NCBI GenBank assembly: GCA_016785225.1
Contig: JAFBJZ010000292.1
Coordinates: 62,001 to 126,000 of the forward strand
Origin: Psettodes erumei
Taxonomy: Eukaryota > Chordata > Actinopteri > Pleuronectiformes > Psettodidae
Direction: 5' to 3'
Length of the DNA: 64,000 nucleotides
The notes under the pieces are model-generated. The model did no database searches, had not been told where the DNA came from, and saw only the letters and a list, made by a program, of their open reading frames with translations. This document shows, piece after piece, positions 25,424-37,392 of this stretch. Within the stretch, counting starts at the first letter, position 1. Each line of letters starts with the position of its first letter. A program made the translations under genes and the position numbers.

Positions 25424-25498
25424 GGGGGCAGTGAGACGGTCATCGCAATGCAGAGGCAGGAGAAAAGGAAGAATCAGTTACTGAGCCCTACATACGTC

Positions 25499-25559
<61 letters not shown>

Positions 25560-28500
25560 ACTCACACAGGAGGAGCAGTGTGGAGGTATTAGTCAGCAGG
25601 AATGAGAAAATTAAGTGAAGGAGGTTGGGAGGGAAAGAGAGAGAGGCGGGGGGATGAGGTCAGACTGGAGACGGGAAAGAATCAGATGTTACTCACACAC
25701 ATTAAAACGCCAGGATTTTAATGTCAGGATTGGTCGTCATAGTCACTATGCCAATAAAATCTTAAATCTCTGTCTTCTCTGTGGTCAAATTTCATACCAA
25801 TACCAAACTGTCAAAATGTTTAGGTGACAAAGGGATCCTGACTGTTCTTATATAGCTTCTCAGCCGTTACCATTTAGTCTTGTGTTGTTTTATAAATCAC
25901 ATTATGCAACATTTCAACATAGCACAGAGCCAGTCTCAGAGTCTCCAACTGACAGTGGGAACTCCCACCCTCCCAACATCCGGGTTGTGCGGGGGTGCTC
26001 GTGAGGTAGTGCAGAAGGAATAGGGCCCTGTGGAGCTGCTAGCCCCAAAATGTCAGGTTTATGGAGTGAAACAAATTCTACCAATCTTCATTCTCTTTTC
26101 AATATAAGGGGTAGAGGCAATCTATATTTCTTTACATGAGATTGTTGCAGCTTTTCAACTGTAGTGAAATACCTTTCGCCACTTCAGTTTCACACATGGA
26201 TTGAACATCAGCCGCCTGATCACCGTGGATCACAACCCAGCTGGAACCAGCTGGAACATACGATGTCAGATACAGTAAATGTAATTTTTTCGCAACTAAC
26301 GTCTGTTTTAGTCACCGATGACAGGCATCCTGTTGCTTACGTAAACCCTCCACCAACTGGCAACATTAATCAAAGGTGTGAGTGTTGGAAGGTGTTATTA
26401 ATTTATTCCCAGTCAGAACATGTACTGCAAATAAGGAGCCATGTTCTCCCCTGTCAGGCTGCCATTTTTTTGTTTTTATTGCATGGATGAATAAAGTGTA
26501 CATTAAGATAAAAAAGGCTGTAGTGTGAGACTGCAGACAGATGGAAAAGTACCACCAAAAAGAAAGACAGGCAGTCAGATACAAACATGAAGGCACAGTG
26601 AAACAAGCAGACAGGTGAGTCGGCAGAGAAAAAGGAAACCATAGAAAAGGATGTGGTATAACTAGCATTAGCAGTACATTTAATGACCTCAAACTCCCGG
26701 TTCATGTCCTGCAGCTCTGTCATGGAGCGGTGATATTCTGCCTGCAGCTTCATGCTGCTCTGGTCTGCCTTCCTCTTCGACTCCCTGAGCAGAGCCACCT
26801 GTTGCTCAAGACGCCAGGTGTTACGCTCCTCTGTCTCACACCTACAATGTCAACAGCCGAGGTTATTTTCTGAGCCCCATTTAGTGTTATTGTTAATCAT
26901 TTAACCACAGAATACATTTATCACATATATAAACACAGGGAGGTAATATGTCCTGGTCAAGACAATACATGTATGCCAACTGACACATTCCCAAGTCTTG
27001 CTAAATATCTGATTTAACTTCAACCTATGGCTGCAAGACTGTGTGTTTCAGAAATCATAACTCAAAGTAAATAGGGCCAAAGGAGAGCTGGATATCTTCC
27101 TAAGTGTGTCATAAACACAGTTTCACAGTTCACAGACACACTCAGCCAGCCAGGAGCCATAAATAGAACAGGTGTATTTATTTCAAGCTCCAGTGTGTCG
27201 CCACTGTCCTTCATGGGTTAATGGCTGACAGTGGTGAGGTGGTGTGTGCGTATGAGAGAGCTGGGGGTGGTGGTGGGGGCTCAGTGTCACTCTGCATCAG
27301 GACATAAGTGAAAGTGCCTACGCGGCACAAAGCCCGGCCTGGATTTGAATGCAGGTTGGCTCACAGGAGCACTAACTGGGCTGAGTAACACAGGACTACA
27401 TAGCATTGCAGCAGGATGAATACAGGGAATCTAGTTATTCTACTACTGTACTTAGAATATTGAGATGTTTTATGGGCCAGTAATGATAATGCCATATTTC
27501 TCCTGGCAGGTATTTAACGTTGCCAATTAAAATCTGAAAACCTGTGTTTTTTTCCACTGTACCTGATGATTGGGACTTTACCTGTATGAATGAGTGTACA
27601 TTTATGGATGTGATCTCACACCTAAAGTACTAATCAATAAGGGCTAGACTGTATTGACAGAGGGGAGTGTTAGAGCGTTCAGGAAAACTACAGCCAAAGC
27701 AGCTGACCTGGCCTGGATGGCAGCAGCTCTGGACTTCATGCTGTCAGACTGCAGTGCCAGCTGGGCATTCTCCATCAGCAGTTTACCAACCTGAAAAAAA
27801 CAGCACAAAAACACAGCACAATAACGTTGGATTAGATCAAGGAATGTGCAACGGCAATATTCAGTTTTTCATCTTTTTCTATCATAGGCTGGTCAGGTGG
27901 GCTGGGCTTCAGGCAGTTTCTTTCCTTGTTCAGTTCAGACAAAGATGGAATTTCTTTATTTCTAGACAATCAATAATTGCCAAAAAAGCCAAACATGCCT
28001 GATGAATACAATATTATAAAATGTCACATGCAAATGATGAAATCAACACTCAGATAAAAAAATGGGTATTATATGATGTGTCATGCTTCACAGGTGATGA
28101 AACTGAAATCAGATACTTCAGGAATACAACCAATAAGATGAGTGAATTGCTGGGGAAACAGAAATTGAAATTAACAACTGTTCCTCTGCTCAAAACATTG
28201 TGCATGTTAACTAAAAATTTACAGTTCTCTACCGTTTCATTCTGGGAGGAACCCAAGCACAAAAAGAAGGCTCCTCATGTTTTAACACACACACGCGCAC
28301 GCAAAATGTTAACACACCCTTTGTTCCCTTTGTTTTCTTATGAGTGCAGCCAGACACCAGGCACACCCATGAAGAAGGAAAAAACGACGATAACATGGAA
28401 TATACTCCAAGACATTTATTCCATTATCCACTCATGCTGAGGATGTTTTGTTACACTTGCCAATTATTAATCCCCTGTGATGAGTGAATCAGACAATTGA

Positions 28501-29965
28501 CAAGATTTCCTTTTTCAGTCTTTTACTAGCTGAATGGCTGTGAATAAAAAGATAATATGAAGCCATTCCTCAGAAGATAATTAATAAGCAATCCTACATG
28601 TTACGAGGAAATATTCTCTGGATCAGTAAACAATGAAGCTAGCAGTTTGCTCTCTTTCCTTGTGTACCTTGTGTCACAGTCATTGGCAAACTATGGAGGT
28701 GACATGGCACGCAATGAGAAGGCAGGGGAATCATTAAAACACCTACCCTGGTGCTTCAAGCTGAAGGTGACATTAAAACCTGGGCGCAGCTGGACACATC
28801 AAGTTGGGTCATGTGAGCAACCACACCTGGTTGACTTTAACGGTCTACTAAGCAGAACAGTCATAAAAACTTCTACATTCTTTCCGTGTGTGACAGCCGG
28901 CTTTCATTGCATCTCTCTGGCTTAGATCCAGGAGTAAAGACGGGGATATCTGTTTCTAATCCTCTGCGGAAAGTTTGTTTGATCTGGCGTTGCTGCTTAC
29001 CTTATGGACTTATGTACAGTGTTTACTTTGTGCTTTATATTTTGGCATACTACTCATGAATTTCCCTAAGTCAAGGACTGTTTTGGTTCACAACATTGTT
29101 TCTCCAGAATGCTGACATTTACAGAACAAGCTTGATGACAAATGAGTTTCAGTATCCAGCAGGTTTAGAAAAAGGGTTCACACATCGAGACTAGGTTGTT
29201 GATTCTCCTTTAAACATTAAAGTGTTTATTAATCAACTGCAGTTTGGAACTTTTATCAAGTTGTCATACACTGGCAGCCCTTGTAGTTACAGTACTGTAG
29301 TAAGTTACAAGAAAAACTTTAAAGAATCTGTCACTACATAGCAGTTTTTACTGATTACAGCAAGAGTCAGCAGTGTGGCATCTGTCTTCACACCAGTGTT
29401 GCACCACCCTTTAAGACACCCTACCCAGCCTTTAAGTGAACATGGACTGGAGGCTGTTCACACGATGTTGCATGCAGCTGTCATCAACACTAGTAATCAG
29501 CTGTGTCTCTGTTTTTTACTGCAGTCACTGCTTGATGCTTTGATTATATACACCTGCTCCTGATCTCTGCCAGCCAGCTGATGTCATGGCCAATAATCTG
29601 AGCATAATCACAAAGCCTGAGTGGAAATAATTCTGCAGCATGTCTGCTGCATCAGTCTTGTGCCTTTGTCTGGCAAAGAAATATGCAATTTCCAACCATG
29701 TTTAATACTGTTACTGCTCATAAAGGATCACCTGATTGTTATAAATTCCTACAAATGTGAGTCTGACCTGGGCACGGAGCTCCCTCACAGTCTGTTCCTG
29801 CTGGGACCAGTCCTGGGAGCGCGATGTACTCCTGATGCCCCAGTCGGCTATCTGAGCCTCCAGCTGCCGGTTGGCCTCCTGCAGCCTGTTCACCTGCTCC
29901 AGGAAGCCCTTCAAGCGGGCGTTAAGACCCAACATGGTTGGACTTGAGTCCTGCAGCAAGTCCAT
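16855..29965 (-). CDS. krt222: Keratin-like protein KRT222, nine coding exons
   Basis: This is a type I keratin-like intermediate-filament protein. The exons in transcript order are 29965-29768, 27790-27708, 26841-26688, 25143-24850, 22837-22712, 22054-21834, 19303-19083, 19002-18900 and 17068-16855. They total 1614 bases, in frame, 537 aa. Sizes 83, 126 and 221 are the canonical type I keratin exon sizes, and 154 is one codon short of 157. The helix start LNARLKGFLEQVNRLQ lies near residue 14 after almost no head domain. The helix end RLEREIATYRRLLEREE lies near 340-357. The long tail (360-537) ends with IKQWEGSFFRGNPKLRKKSV, SLRFDLH and a VRLIMKRS stretch, which closely matches human KRT222. 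Exon 4 is enlarged to 294 bases and adds a Pro/Ala/Ser-rich stretch at about 189-243. Human KRT222 (295 aa) starts inside the equivalent of exon 4, so this version is longer at its N-terminus. The frame of the first coding exon extends upstream only to a TTG. ATG 29963-29965 follows the acceptor by six bases. Confidence 0.88.
17503..17527. repeat. (TTA)n microsatellite
   Basis: A run of about eight ATT/TTA units in the last krt222 intron. Confidence 0.85.
19051..19077. repeat. (TG)13 next to a krt222 splice donor
   Basis: In the transcript this is a (CA)n run starting about five bases after the donor of the krt222 exon ending at 19083. Confidence 0.95.
19830..20510 (+). mobile_element. Degenerate LINE (RTE-like) reverse transcriptase 3' remnant
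   Basis: Translated in shifting + frames, the region shows QAWTTHSHHIKA, then VIIQHQLCWLGHVRDAP, then GGRRRAEKQRD. These resemble the C-terminal end of RTE/BovB-type LINE ORFs (pattern ETWT..RHIKALEQFH ... LRWLGHV.RMP ... GGQ.KRYKD). Stops and frame shifts interrupt it, so it is dead. It lies in the krt222 intron between 19304 and 21833, in the antisense orientation to that gene. The boundaries are approximate, and the family is assigned from memory of the motif only. Confidence 0.6.
20630..20760. repeat. Dispersed fish repeat with GCTAACA/ATGCTA units
   Basis: Phrases such as ccatgctaacacgctacgct and atgttagcatgctgatgttt belong to a common dispersed repeat of teleost introns. Related fragments are visible near 36700-36860 and 63775-63800. 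Confidence 0.4.
23545..23625. repeat. Dispersed fish repeat (AAGTATTTAGATCCTTCACTT type)
   Basis: The sequence aagtatttagatccttcact followed by tcagtaaaagtaccagtacc is a widespread teleost repeat signature. It lies in the krt222 intron between 22838 and 24849. Confidence 0.45.
24475..24533. repeat. Perfect palindrome, 23-bp arms with 13-base loop
   Basis: The arms at 24475-24497 and 24511-24533 are exact reverse complements (ACACAATACTTTACTAGTGT...). Pairing continues imperfectly outward. A 13-base unit (TATTGTGTAGCAG) is then duplicated in tandem just to the right. It sits in a krt222 intron about 320 bases downstream (in transcript direction) of exon 4. Confidence 0.85.
25371..25421. repeat. 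(TG)n microsatellite
   Basis: An interrupted TG run in the krt222 intron preceding exon 4. Confidence 0.95.
25501..25558. repeat. (TG)29 microsatellite
   Basis: A long, nearly pure TG run in the same krt222 intron. The neighbouring 25190-25370 is strongly purine-rich on the + strand. Confidence 0.95.
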
Positions 29966-29970
29966 GGAGA

Positions 29971-30330
29971 CCTGAGAAAGCGCAAACTCCAATGTTTATG
30001 GACACACACGATGAGCCCGTGATATTTCCATGAGGTCAAATGACACGACGCAGGCGGAAGAGCCTATGATGGTCAAAAACATTCAGATAGCGTGACTGTT
30101 AGACTCACTATGTTTTCTGCCGAATGCACACAGTGATATAAAGTTACAACTTCCACAGCAAACAATCTGCCACCCAGTCTAAGATCACACACTGCCAGAG
30201 GCGTTAACTAGGTAAATGTTTACCAAGTGATACTCACCTGACGCGGCGTGGCCTTCCACGAATAAAGCCCAGTAAATGTAGTAACAGGCAGCAAAGTCCC
30301 TCAGTCCGCTTGCCTGGTCACACTGAGCCG
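29971..30330 (-). other. krt222 5' non-coding exon and first intron
   Basis: On the minus strand a donor (gcgtcag|gtgagta) ends an exon at 30238. The matching acceptor (gctttctcag|gtctccATG) opens the first coding exon at 29971. No ATG was seen for about 90 bases upstream in the 5' exon, so it appears to be 5' UTR. Its 5' end is not visible. The right boundary given is a guess. Confidence 0.5.
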
Positions 30331-31025
30331 ATCCACCACTCACTACAGCTTAGGCACATTCCTCTATTGGAAGCTGGTCAACAACTTCCCACTGTGTCCC
30401 AGGTCAACAGCAGCAGACCCCTGAGACAGAGCAGACAGGCTGCCATGAGCCTGCCAGTATCACTGTCTGTAGTTTTTAGGGCCAGTCACGATAGGGATGG
30501 TCCTCCCTGTCCGTCCTCACCCTCCCGGGGGGCAGAATTTGGGAGAGGGTAGAGCAGCGGGGTAAGTGCTGGACGTGGTGCTTACATCACCAGCACTCTG
30601 GGGCCTTTTGTACTCTCTGATCCAGGATTACTGAGCCGCTTTCAGGCAGCAATACAAGCTGTGGAGGGAATGTTCAGGGAGACACAGTGACAGGACCTGT
30701 GTGTTTATGCTTTAATAAGAGGCTACATGTACTGTAATTAATGTGAAGTCTGTGTTCATGGACCTTCTGCTCTGAAGTCAAGTAATACAAACTTTGTGCA
30801 GAGTTGCCTCTTGCTTCACCACAGTGTTGCCTGTTTTTAGAGAATAACTGAGTGTGTCTGACTGTCTGGGACAAAGGTTTCATGAGTTGTGATAAGATGT
30901 ATATTTGGTTAAGCCATGGGTGTGGTATCGAGATCCCAGTGAATATTTGAAGGCTCAAGCTGTGGTTAATAAATTAATTAATAATATTTAGGTAGACAGG
31001 CAGACAGACAGGCAGACAGACAGAC

Positions 31026-31080
<55 letters not shown>

Positions 31081-31081
31081 C

Positions 31082-31136
<55 letters not shown>

Positions 31137-34100
31137 AAGAATAAAACTATACACACACTTAAATATAAGCCATTGATGCTCTCTGAGATTGCTAGACGGG
31201 ATAATTTGATGAACAGTGGTCACTTTTACCAGAAATGGAAGTCACGGGCCAAATGCTAAAATGTAGCATAATGGTCCAGTCACATTGCAAGTTCATCCGT
31301 GTGTCTGTGTTGTGAAAAAGGTGACGCTAGCAGCTCGATGATGCAATGGAGGTGCCGGGGCGAAATTGTTGAACCATCTGACAAAATAACTGCTAACGTA
31401 CTCGCCAGCTGGAGACATGCTAACACATGTCAGTCAGAGTAGCACTGCAGGCTACCAACTTTGTTAGCTGTCAGTGGGCAAGCTAGCTATGTCAGTCTCT
31501 GGAAAGAACCGAAATGTGTCATAAAGTCAGTAAATGAATGAAGTATTTCCAGTGCCACAGTAATATCATCAGTATTTTGCTCTCATTAGCTAACATTAGC
31601 CACCATATATGCTACTGAAGCAGCACATAAAATAAAAGTGTATATCACTGAGCAAAGAATGCAGTTTATTTCCTGTTATTTGCTCTTTCTTTTCAGTTAG
31701 TCTCTTTAAAGGTTTGCTCCAGAACATGTTGAGTGTTATTTCTTTTAAATTATAAGATTATAATCGAAATCTCAGACCGTTTAGTTAAAAAAGCAGTCAA
31801 AAAGTAGTGATGTGAGTGAAGTGTAAATAGTACAATACAGTAAAATATTGATTTTTTTTTTTGACATGTAGTTTCATTGTTTGGACAATCAGATTCCTTT
31901 CATTATCCCATGTTTCTTTGTGCCTAGTTTGACTTCAAAGAACCAGTTCAAATCATTTTGCAAATAACCCATTTGAGGATTTGCTTATCAGATGACTTCC
32001 CCCCTGGGTAAACAGGTGTGCTTTAAAGAGACAGGATGTTGGGATTAACAATACAGACATCTAAACCTGTTGCTCTGTCTTCTGCAGACATTGTACAAAT
32101 ATGATCTCTGTGTTGACTGCTATTCTTTTCCCTGAGAAACTACAGAAAAGAAACAGCCAGGTGACACTCTTATGTGGTTTTACTTATAGTTTGTATGGGT
32201 TGTGAGTTTTCCTTCATCTATATGGTCAGAAAAAAAGGGGATGAGAGAGACACAGACTGAGAGATACAGAGGGACAAGGACAAAATGCCCATCATAGATT
32301 AGTAAAGGGAACTGTGTGGGAAGAGCAACAAACGTTACTTTAAATTCTAATTATGAAACACCGGCGCGCACGCAAAGTATGATGACTAACCAAACAATGT
32401 CAGACAGCACTGGCAGGACACTTAGCATCATTACACTCCCATACCCTGTGAGCCCAGTGTCCTCCTGTTCGCAAGAAGGTGGCCATGATGATTAATAATG
32501 CTGTCAGTTGGAAAAAACAACACCCATCGGGGCGTTGCAGGCAGCCGTCTTCTGAGTGTCTGGGACAGATGATTTCTGCTGTGGCTATAAACAAAGAATG
32601 CCACTGAGCCTGTTTTCAGATGTCATGGTGTTACAACAAAGATCCAAGAAATAGCCTCTGTTATACCGCAGTAGTGGCAGTGTTAGGCCAGGGCAGTCAT
32701 ATACGTGCAGGGCCATAGGGAAAAGCAGGTCGTGACTTGTTAGTCAAATTTCAGGTGGAGGCTTCACAGGTGGACCCTACCTACAAGAGAATGAAAACAA
32801 ATCAAGTCAGGCTCAAGGATTATGGATTAAACGCTGAAGAGTCTTTATAGTGTCCCGTACCTGACATCTGTGACTTTAGATTCCAATTTGGAACTCTTTG
32901 ATCATTTATTCAATTATTCCTTATTCAAGCCCTTTTTCTGTCCAAGGAGCCTTTTACTAAAGATGATTGACGGACAAAAAAGGAAACACCTGTTATAAAA
33001 CATACAACATCTTTTGAGCCATTCTGCAACAATTAAAAAACTAATTGCATGCTAGGAGATTTTGTCCAAACATGATATTGTTATACAAGCCACTCCAGTT
33101 CCGGACTGGAAGGTATTGTGGTTTAAATCCAAAACCACAGAAGGGATTATCTTCACATAAACGCTTTACAAGACACTGCTTTAGGGGCCATGTCTCATGT
33201 GCTTTGACTTGCAGTCTGTAACTATTGTGCGAGGCAGAAAATGCAATATCAGTAGGTCTGAAAACACCACACCTCTCAACCTGCAGCCCGCACCCCGCTC
33301 AAGCATTTATTTATGCCTGTACTGAAAATAATCATTTTTGATGGTTTTACCATGTAAAGGTGGAATGATTAATATTGCTGTATCTGTAATGGGTGAGATG
33401 GCTATGTCTACCTTGCGAGGGGTCACTCATAACAAATTTGACAGATTCCTTCTGATTTGCAGAAAAATATAGCGCCTTCCAGCTGATTATTTTGTTTTTT
33501 TGACCCTCAGTTGTAACTTTTCATTTAGTCTTACTGCGTGCATCAGCCAAATTTCATTCTAAGCTGAACAGCTCTGATAAACCCACTGTAAGATACCTGC
33601 CCAGCACTGAACAGCAGATGGGCACAGTTATTGGTCAGTGCAGTCAGCTGTTTTAAATGGATAGTAACTTTCATTAATCCATGTAGATGTCAATTATGTC
33701 ACCCACTAAATTGTTTATTCATGATTCCATAACATAACTAATAGCATATGTTCAAAGTTTTAAGAGATAAAAATGAGGAACATTCAGTGTGAACTCACTG
33801 CTGCTCTCGACATGAGAGCACATTCCCAGTAATAACCGTGAGTGATGAGATAGATTCACTAGTATATGATCATAAGTATTTTTGCATACCTTTGGTCTAA
33901 TGTGGTTTTTTTGGTTTGGTCTTGGTCCCTTTCTTCAAAATGAGACAAGTATTAACATAAATGTACAAGAAGATTTCATACAAAAGTGCTGCCAAAGTTG
34001 TACCAACAGTGTGGGTAAGGCCCCTTTCTGTTTAAACATGTTCCTTTGCATGTAGTGAACTTAGACTTGAATGCTGATCATACCATTTGGGAACAAAGGA

Positions 34101-37100
34101 TTCCGTGTTTGCTGTCTTAATAAACGATCAGACACACATCCTTTTATTCATTTCACTGTGCGGAGACTCAAAGACAAATGTGACATGACACCAGAACTGT
34201 CTTTGAAGGTGCACAACTATGCAGTGAGGAGAACGCCTCCTAATTAGCTGGCAGAGCTGGTTGAAAATGACAGCACACGGAAAACAGAAGTCATTAGCTA
34301 ACAATGTGTCATCAACGTTCATTGTTGAGTCGCTGTCTTGTGCCAACTGTCCCTATTTCTTACATGATAATGAAGGACCAAGCTGCAGAAAGCTCACATG
34401 AAGTATGTGTTTACTCATGTAAACTGCTGATTTCGTACTTGTTTAAGGTAAAGAAAAAAACTAACAAAAAAACGAGGGAACTCATTTAACCTTTTGTATT
34501 ATATTTAAAGGAAGCACGGTGACAGGGCCTGAAAAACTATTATCCTCATCATAATCTGTTTGACATTGTGTAACCTCAGGGTTGCACAATACTGGCTTCT
34601 CACAAAACAATTAGACTAGGAGTGCCAAACTCAGCTGTCAGTGACAGGTAAAACAAGGATGGGCAAATATTTCAGTTCAACAAGTCAGGGCCGTGTGCTT
34701 GATGCTGTTACCTGCAGCGCGGGGGGTCAGTGGCATGGCTGGTGGGACTGCTGACAAAGGACTGATTAAGAAGAGGCTTTCCTTTCCTTTTTTTCTCTGA
34801 TGACAGTTACATGCTGATGAGCGCTGTGAGAACTATTTTGTGTAAGACTAATATAATGAGCTGAAGTTTGCTTTGCACATCTGAGGGTAACTGCAGATTT
34901 GGACAGGAATACTCAACTCAAGTGACTCCTCTCATATTACACTTGTCATTTGATCCATTGTTAATAAAAAAAAATATTGATTATGCAGCTTTGAGCGTGT
35001 GTGTTATTTAAAGCCCAGGTTCAGCTCCTGTTAGTCTGACTGTAGTTTGAAATCTTTTGTTTTCTAAGACTAATCTTCCTTGTCACTCTTTTAATCTCCT
35101 TTGCCAGTTTAACTCCAGTTCAAGCCTCTGTGGGCATGCTCTGCAGGCATGCTCCTCTAATAAAGGCTTGGTTTACACAGGCACATCTGATAGTACGTGT
35201 CAGTACTTATGTAAGTTCTTAAGAATCGAAAAACATGGTTCTCAGTAATGCCTTGGAGAAAACAATACCAAAGAAGCCTGATTTACTGGAGGTTTCCTCA
35301 ATTTCCCAGTGGAAAAAAAAGATTAAAGGGCAGCACCTGATCGTCCACCCATTAACCATGGCATAAAACCTGCCAGTCACTTTTAATAGATCCATTTCAC
35401 ATGATCCAAGCTGGTAATTCCAAACCGTTTAATATAATATAAAGACGTGCTTGGATAAATACATGCTGTTATGAGAACAAACACATTTCATGGGAACTGG
35501 AGCCGAGTCACTTTCAGAGTGACTGCTAGTATTTATCCTGGAGTACACCATTATTGCTGCCAAGATCAACTTTTACCCTCACTGTAAAACATTTTAACTC
35601 AGTAGCTAAGCATTACCCAAACATTTTGAGTGTAATTTTATACTTGTGAACATCGAAACACCATTTTAGGAATCCTGAATACCAATTCACTGCCATCACT
35701 GTCAGTGACTATGTGGGTTTTTTGTGATTAGAATCTGCGACACACCTTTTGCACATTAAGGGAATTTGAGTTGAACCATGCGGAAAGAAAGGCCAACACA
35801 CCTCCCTGAATCAAATATCATAGCAGTGACGTGGCACAACAATTTCAAACAGACATCAAAACGCAACTGCAGGTGTATAAAAAACATGGCTTCAATATCA
35901 ATCAAAGGCCATCTCAGATATCCTGCTATTTACAATACACTCAATGCACACAGAATGAACGAGTAAAGTCTGAATAAATTACCAGGCCATTATCTTTAAC
36001 ATCTAAATGTTAGCAATTCCATCATCTCCTCTGCAGGTTCATAAGAGTTCACGCGCAAGCAGGAAACTACAACTGTCAAGTCATAACTGATTTCCACTTT
36101 TCAAACCAAACAATTAGGCCAATTAGTTACATCAGTTACAGAGCACAGAGAACTGGCTGATAAGCAGTGATGGCCCAAGGCAGCAACGCCACACAAAAAA
36201 AGTTTTCTGCCTGCAACTAATTAGAAAATTCCAGTTTAATTAAAGTAATGTCAAAAGTAAAAAGGCTGAATGGCAGGTGTTCAAGCCCCTTGCTAAGTCA
36301 GGGAGTAGGCTATGTTGTGTAAACACTTCCACATGCAAGTGTGGGGAATAATTGCAGAATGTTTGAATGTGTGCACAGTAAATGAGCATATGGATAACTA
36401 AAAAAAAGGAACATATAGGTCATAGAGTACCTTCTTTGAAATCATCCACTGATTAAAAGGCCACTTCTTTGATTCTTTATGCATTAAAGCTGTACTATGT
36501 CTAACTTATATAGCCCTGGTAATATGGACAGCAATGCTGTTCATCAGTCTTTTGCCCAGACTGAATGTTAACTATTTATTGTATTGCCAATAAATATCAT
36601 ACATAAATTCATTGTCTTGAGAAAAAAAAAATATATTTTCAGCTTTTCATCTTCATTGGCGGTAGAGAGTGGGGTTAGGCATTGCTAATTAGCAAATTTT
36701 ATCACGCTAACACGCTAGTGTAAGTAAGAGGGCAACCTAGGTCATCATTGGGGCACGTAAGCATCCAGCTGTTAGCACTTAGCTCAAAGCACATATGCCT
36801 GGGTAGCTTCTCATAGAGCTGCTAGCAGCATGACTATTGGAAGTAAGACGTAAGAATCAGAAGTAACACCATGAGTTCAGTCAAACTAAAATTAACACAG
36901 TTGAATATTATGGGAAATTGTCCTATGTCTTAAAATGAATGTGCACAATGTAATCAAGAAGTTTAAAAGACTGCGAGCTGCATCCTAATAATTCAGAGAC
37001 AAACGTCACAGATTCTGTAAATTAAATTTGAGGTTAAAATCTTTCCGTCTGCATATGAAAGGAAAATATCTTTTGGTTTCCTCCTGAGATGAAGTGGGTC

Positions 37101-37260
37101 AGGCATAAGGAAAATGCTTGAGCGAACAATGTCCTACGCGCCTTCCTTTGATGTGCCCTGACAGCCATTACATTGTTGAACCTGAACGCCAACCCGCCAC
37201 GCCCTGTGTGGTCACACCTGTGGCGGTGGACGAGCAGCATCTCAGACATGTACCTGATCG
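30331..37260. other. Intergenic between divergent krt222 and the type I keratin
   Basis: This is about 7 kb between two divergently transcribed keratin genes. No coding exon was recognised. It holds a large GATA repeat, AT-rich DNA and a dispersed-repeat fragment near 36700-36860. Shared regulatory elements are plausible but were not identified. Confidence 0.45.
31005..31138. repeat. (GATA)n / (GACA)n tetranucleotide repeat
   Basis: GACA/GGCA units run into a long GATA array with one GACA interruption near 31080. The minus-strand open frame through it (repeating S-I-Y-L) is an artefact of the repeat. Confidence 0.95.
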
Positions 37261-37286
37261 GCCGCACCCACCTCCGGGGAGGCGGC

Positions 37287-37293
37287 TATAAAA
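37287..37293 (+). promoter_or_regulatory. TATA box of the type I keratin gene
   Basis: TATAAAA sits 100 bases before the ATG at 37393, which would place the transcription start near 37317. The 90 bases upstream are GC-rich, with CACCT/GGCGG boxes suited to SP/KLF factors. Confidence 0.75.
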
Positions 37294-37392
37294 ACCTATC
37301 CTCCAGGCTGCCGCAGCACCAGCTCCTCCGCGCCGCTCTAAAGGTCGAAAACTTTCAGCGAACGCTGCACCCTGATCACACCAAAAGTCACC

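Noticed and set aside
24721..25443. 240-codon minus-strand frame taken as one exon
   Set aside because: Only 24850-25143 is bounded by proper splice sites and carries KRT222 similarity. The upstream part is a translated CA repeat and purine/pyrimidine tract.
30974..31223. Minus-strand frames repeating S-I-Y-L
   Set aside because: They are a translation of the GATA/GACA tetranucleotide array.
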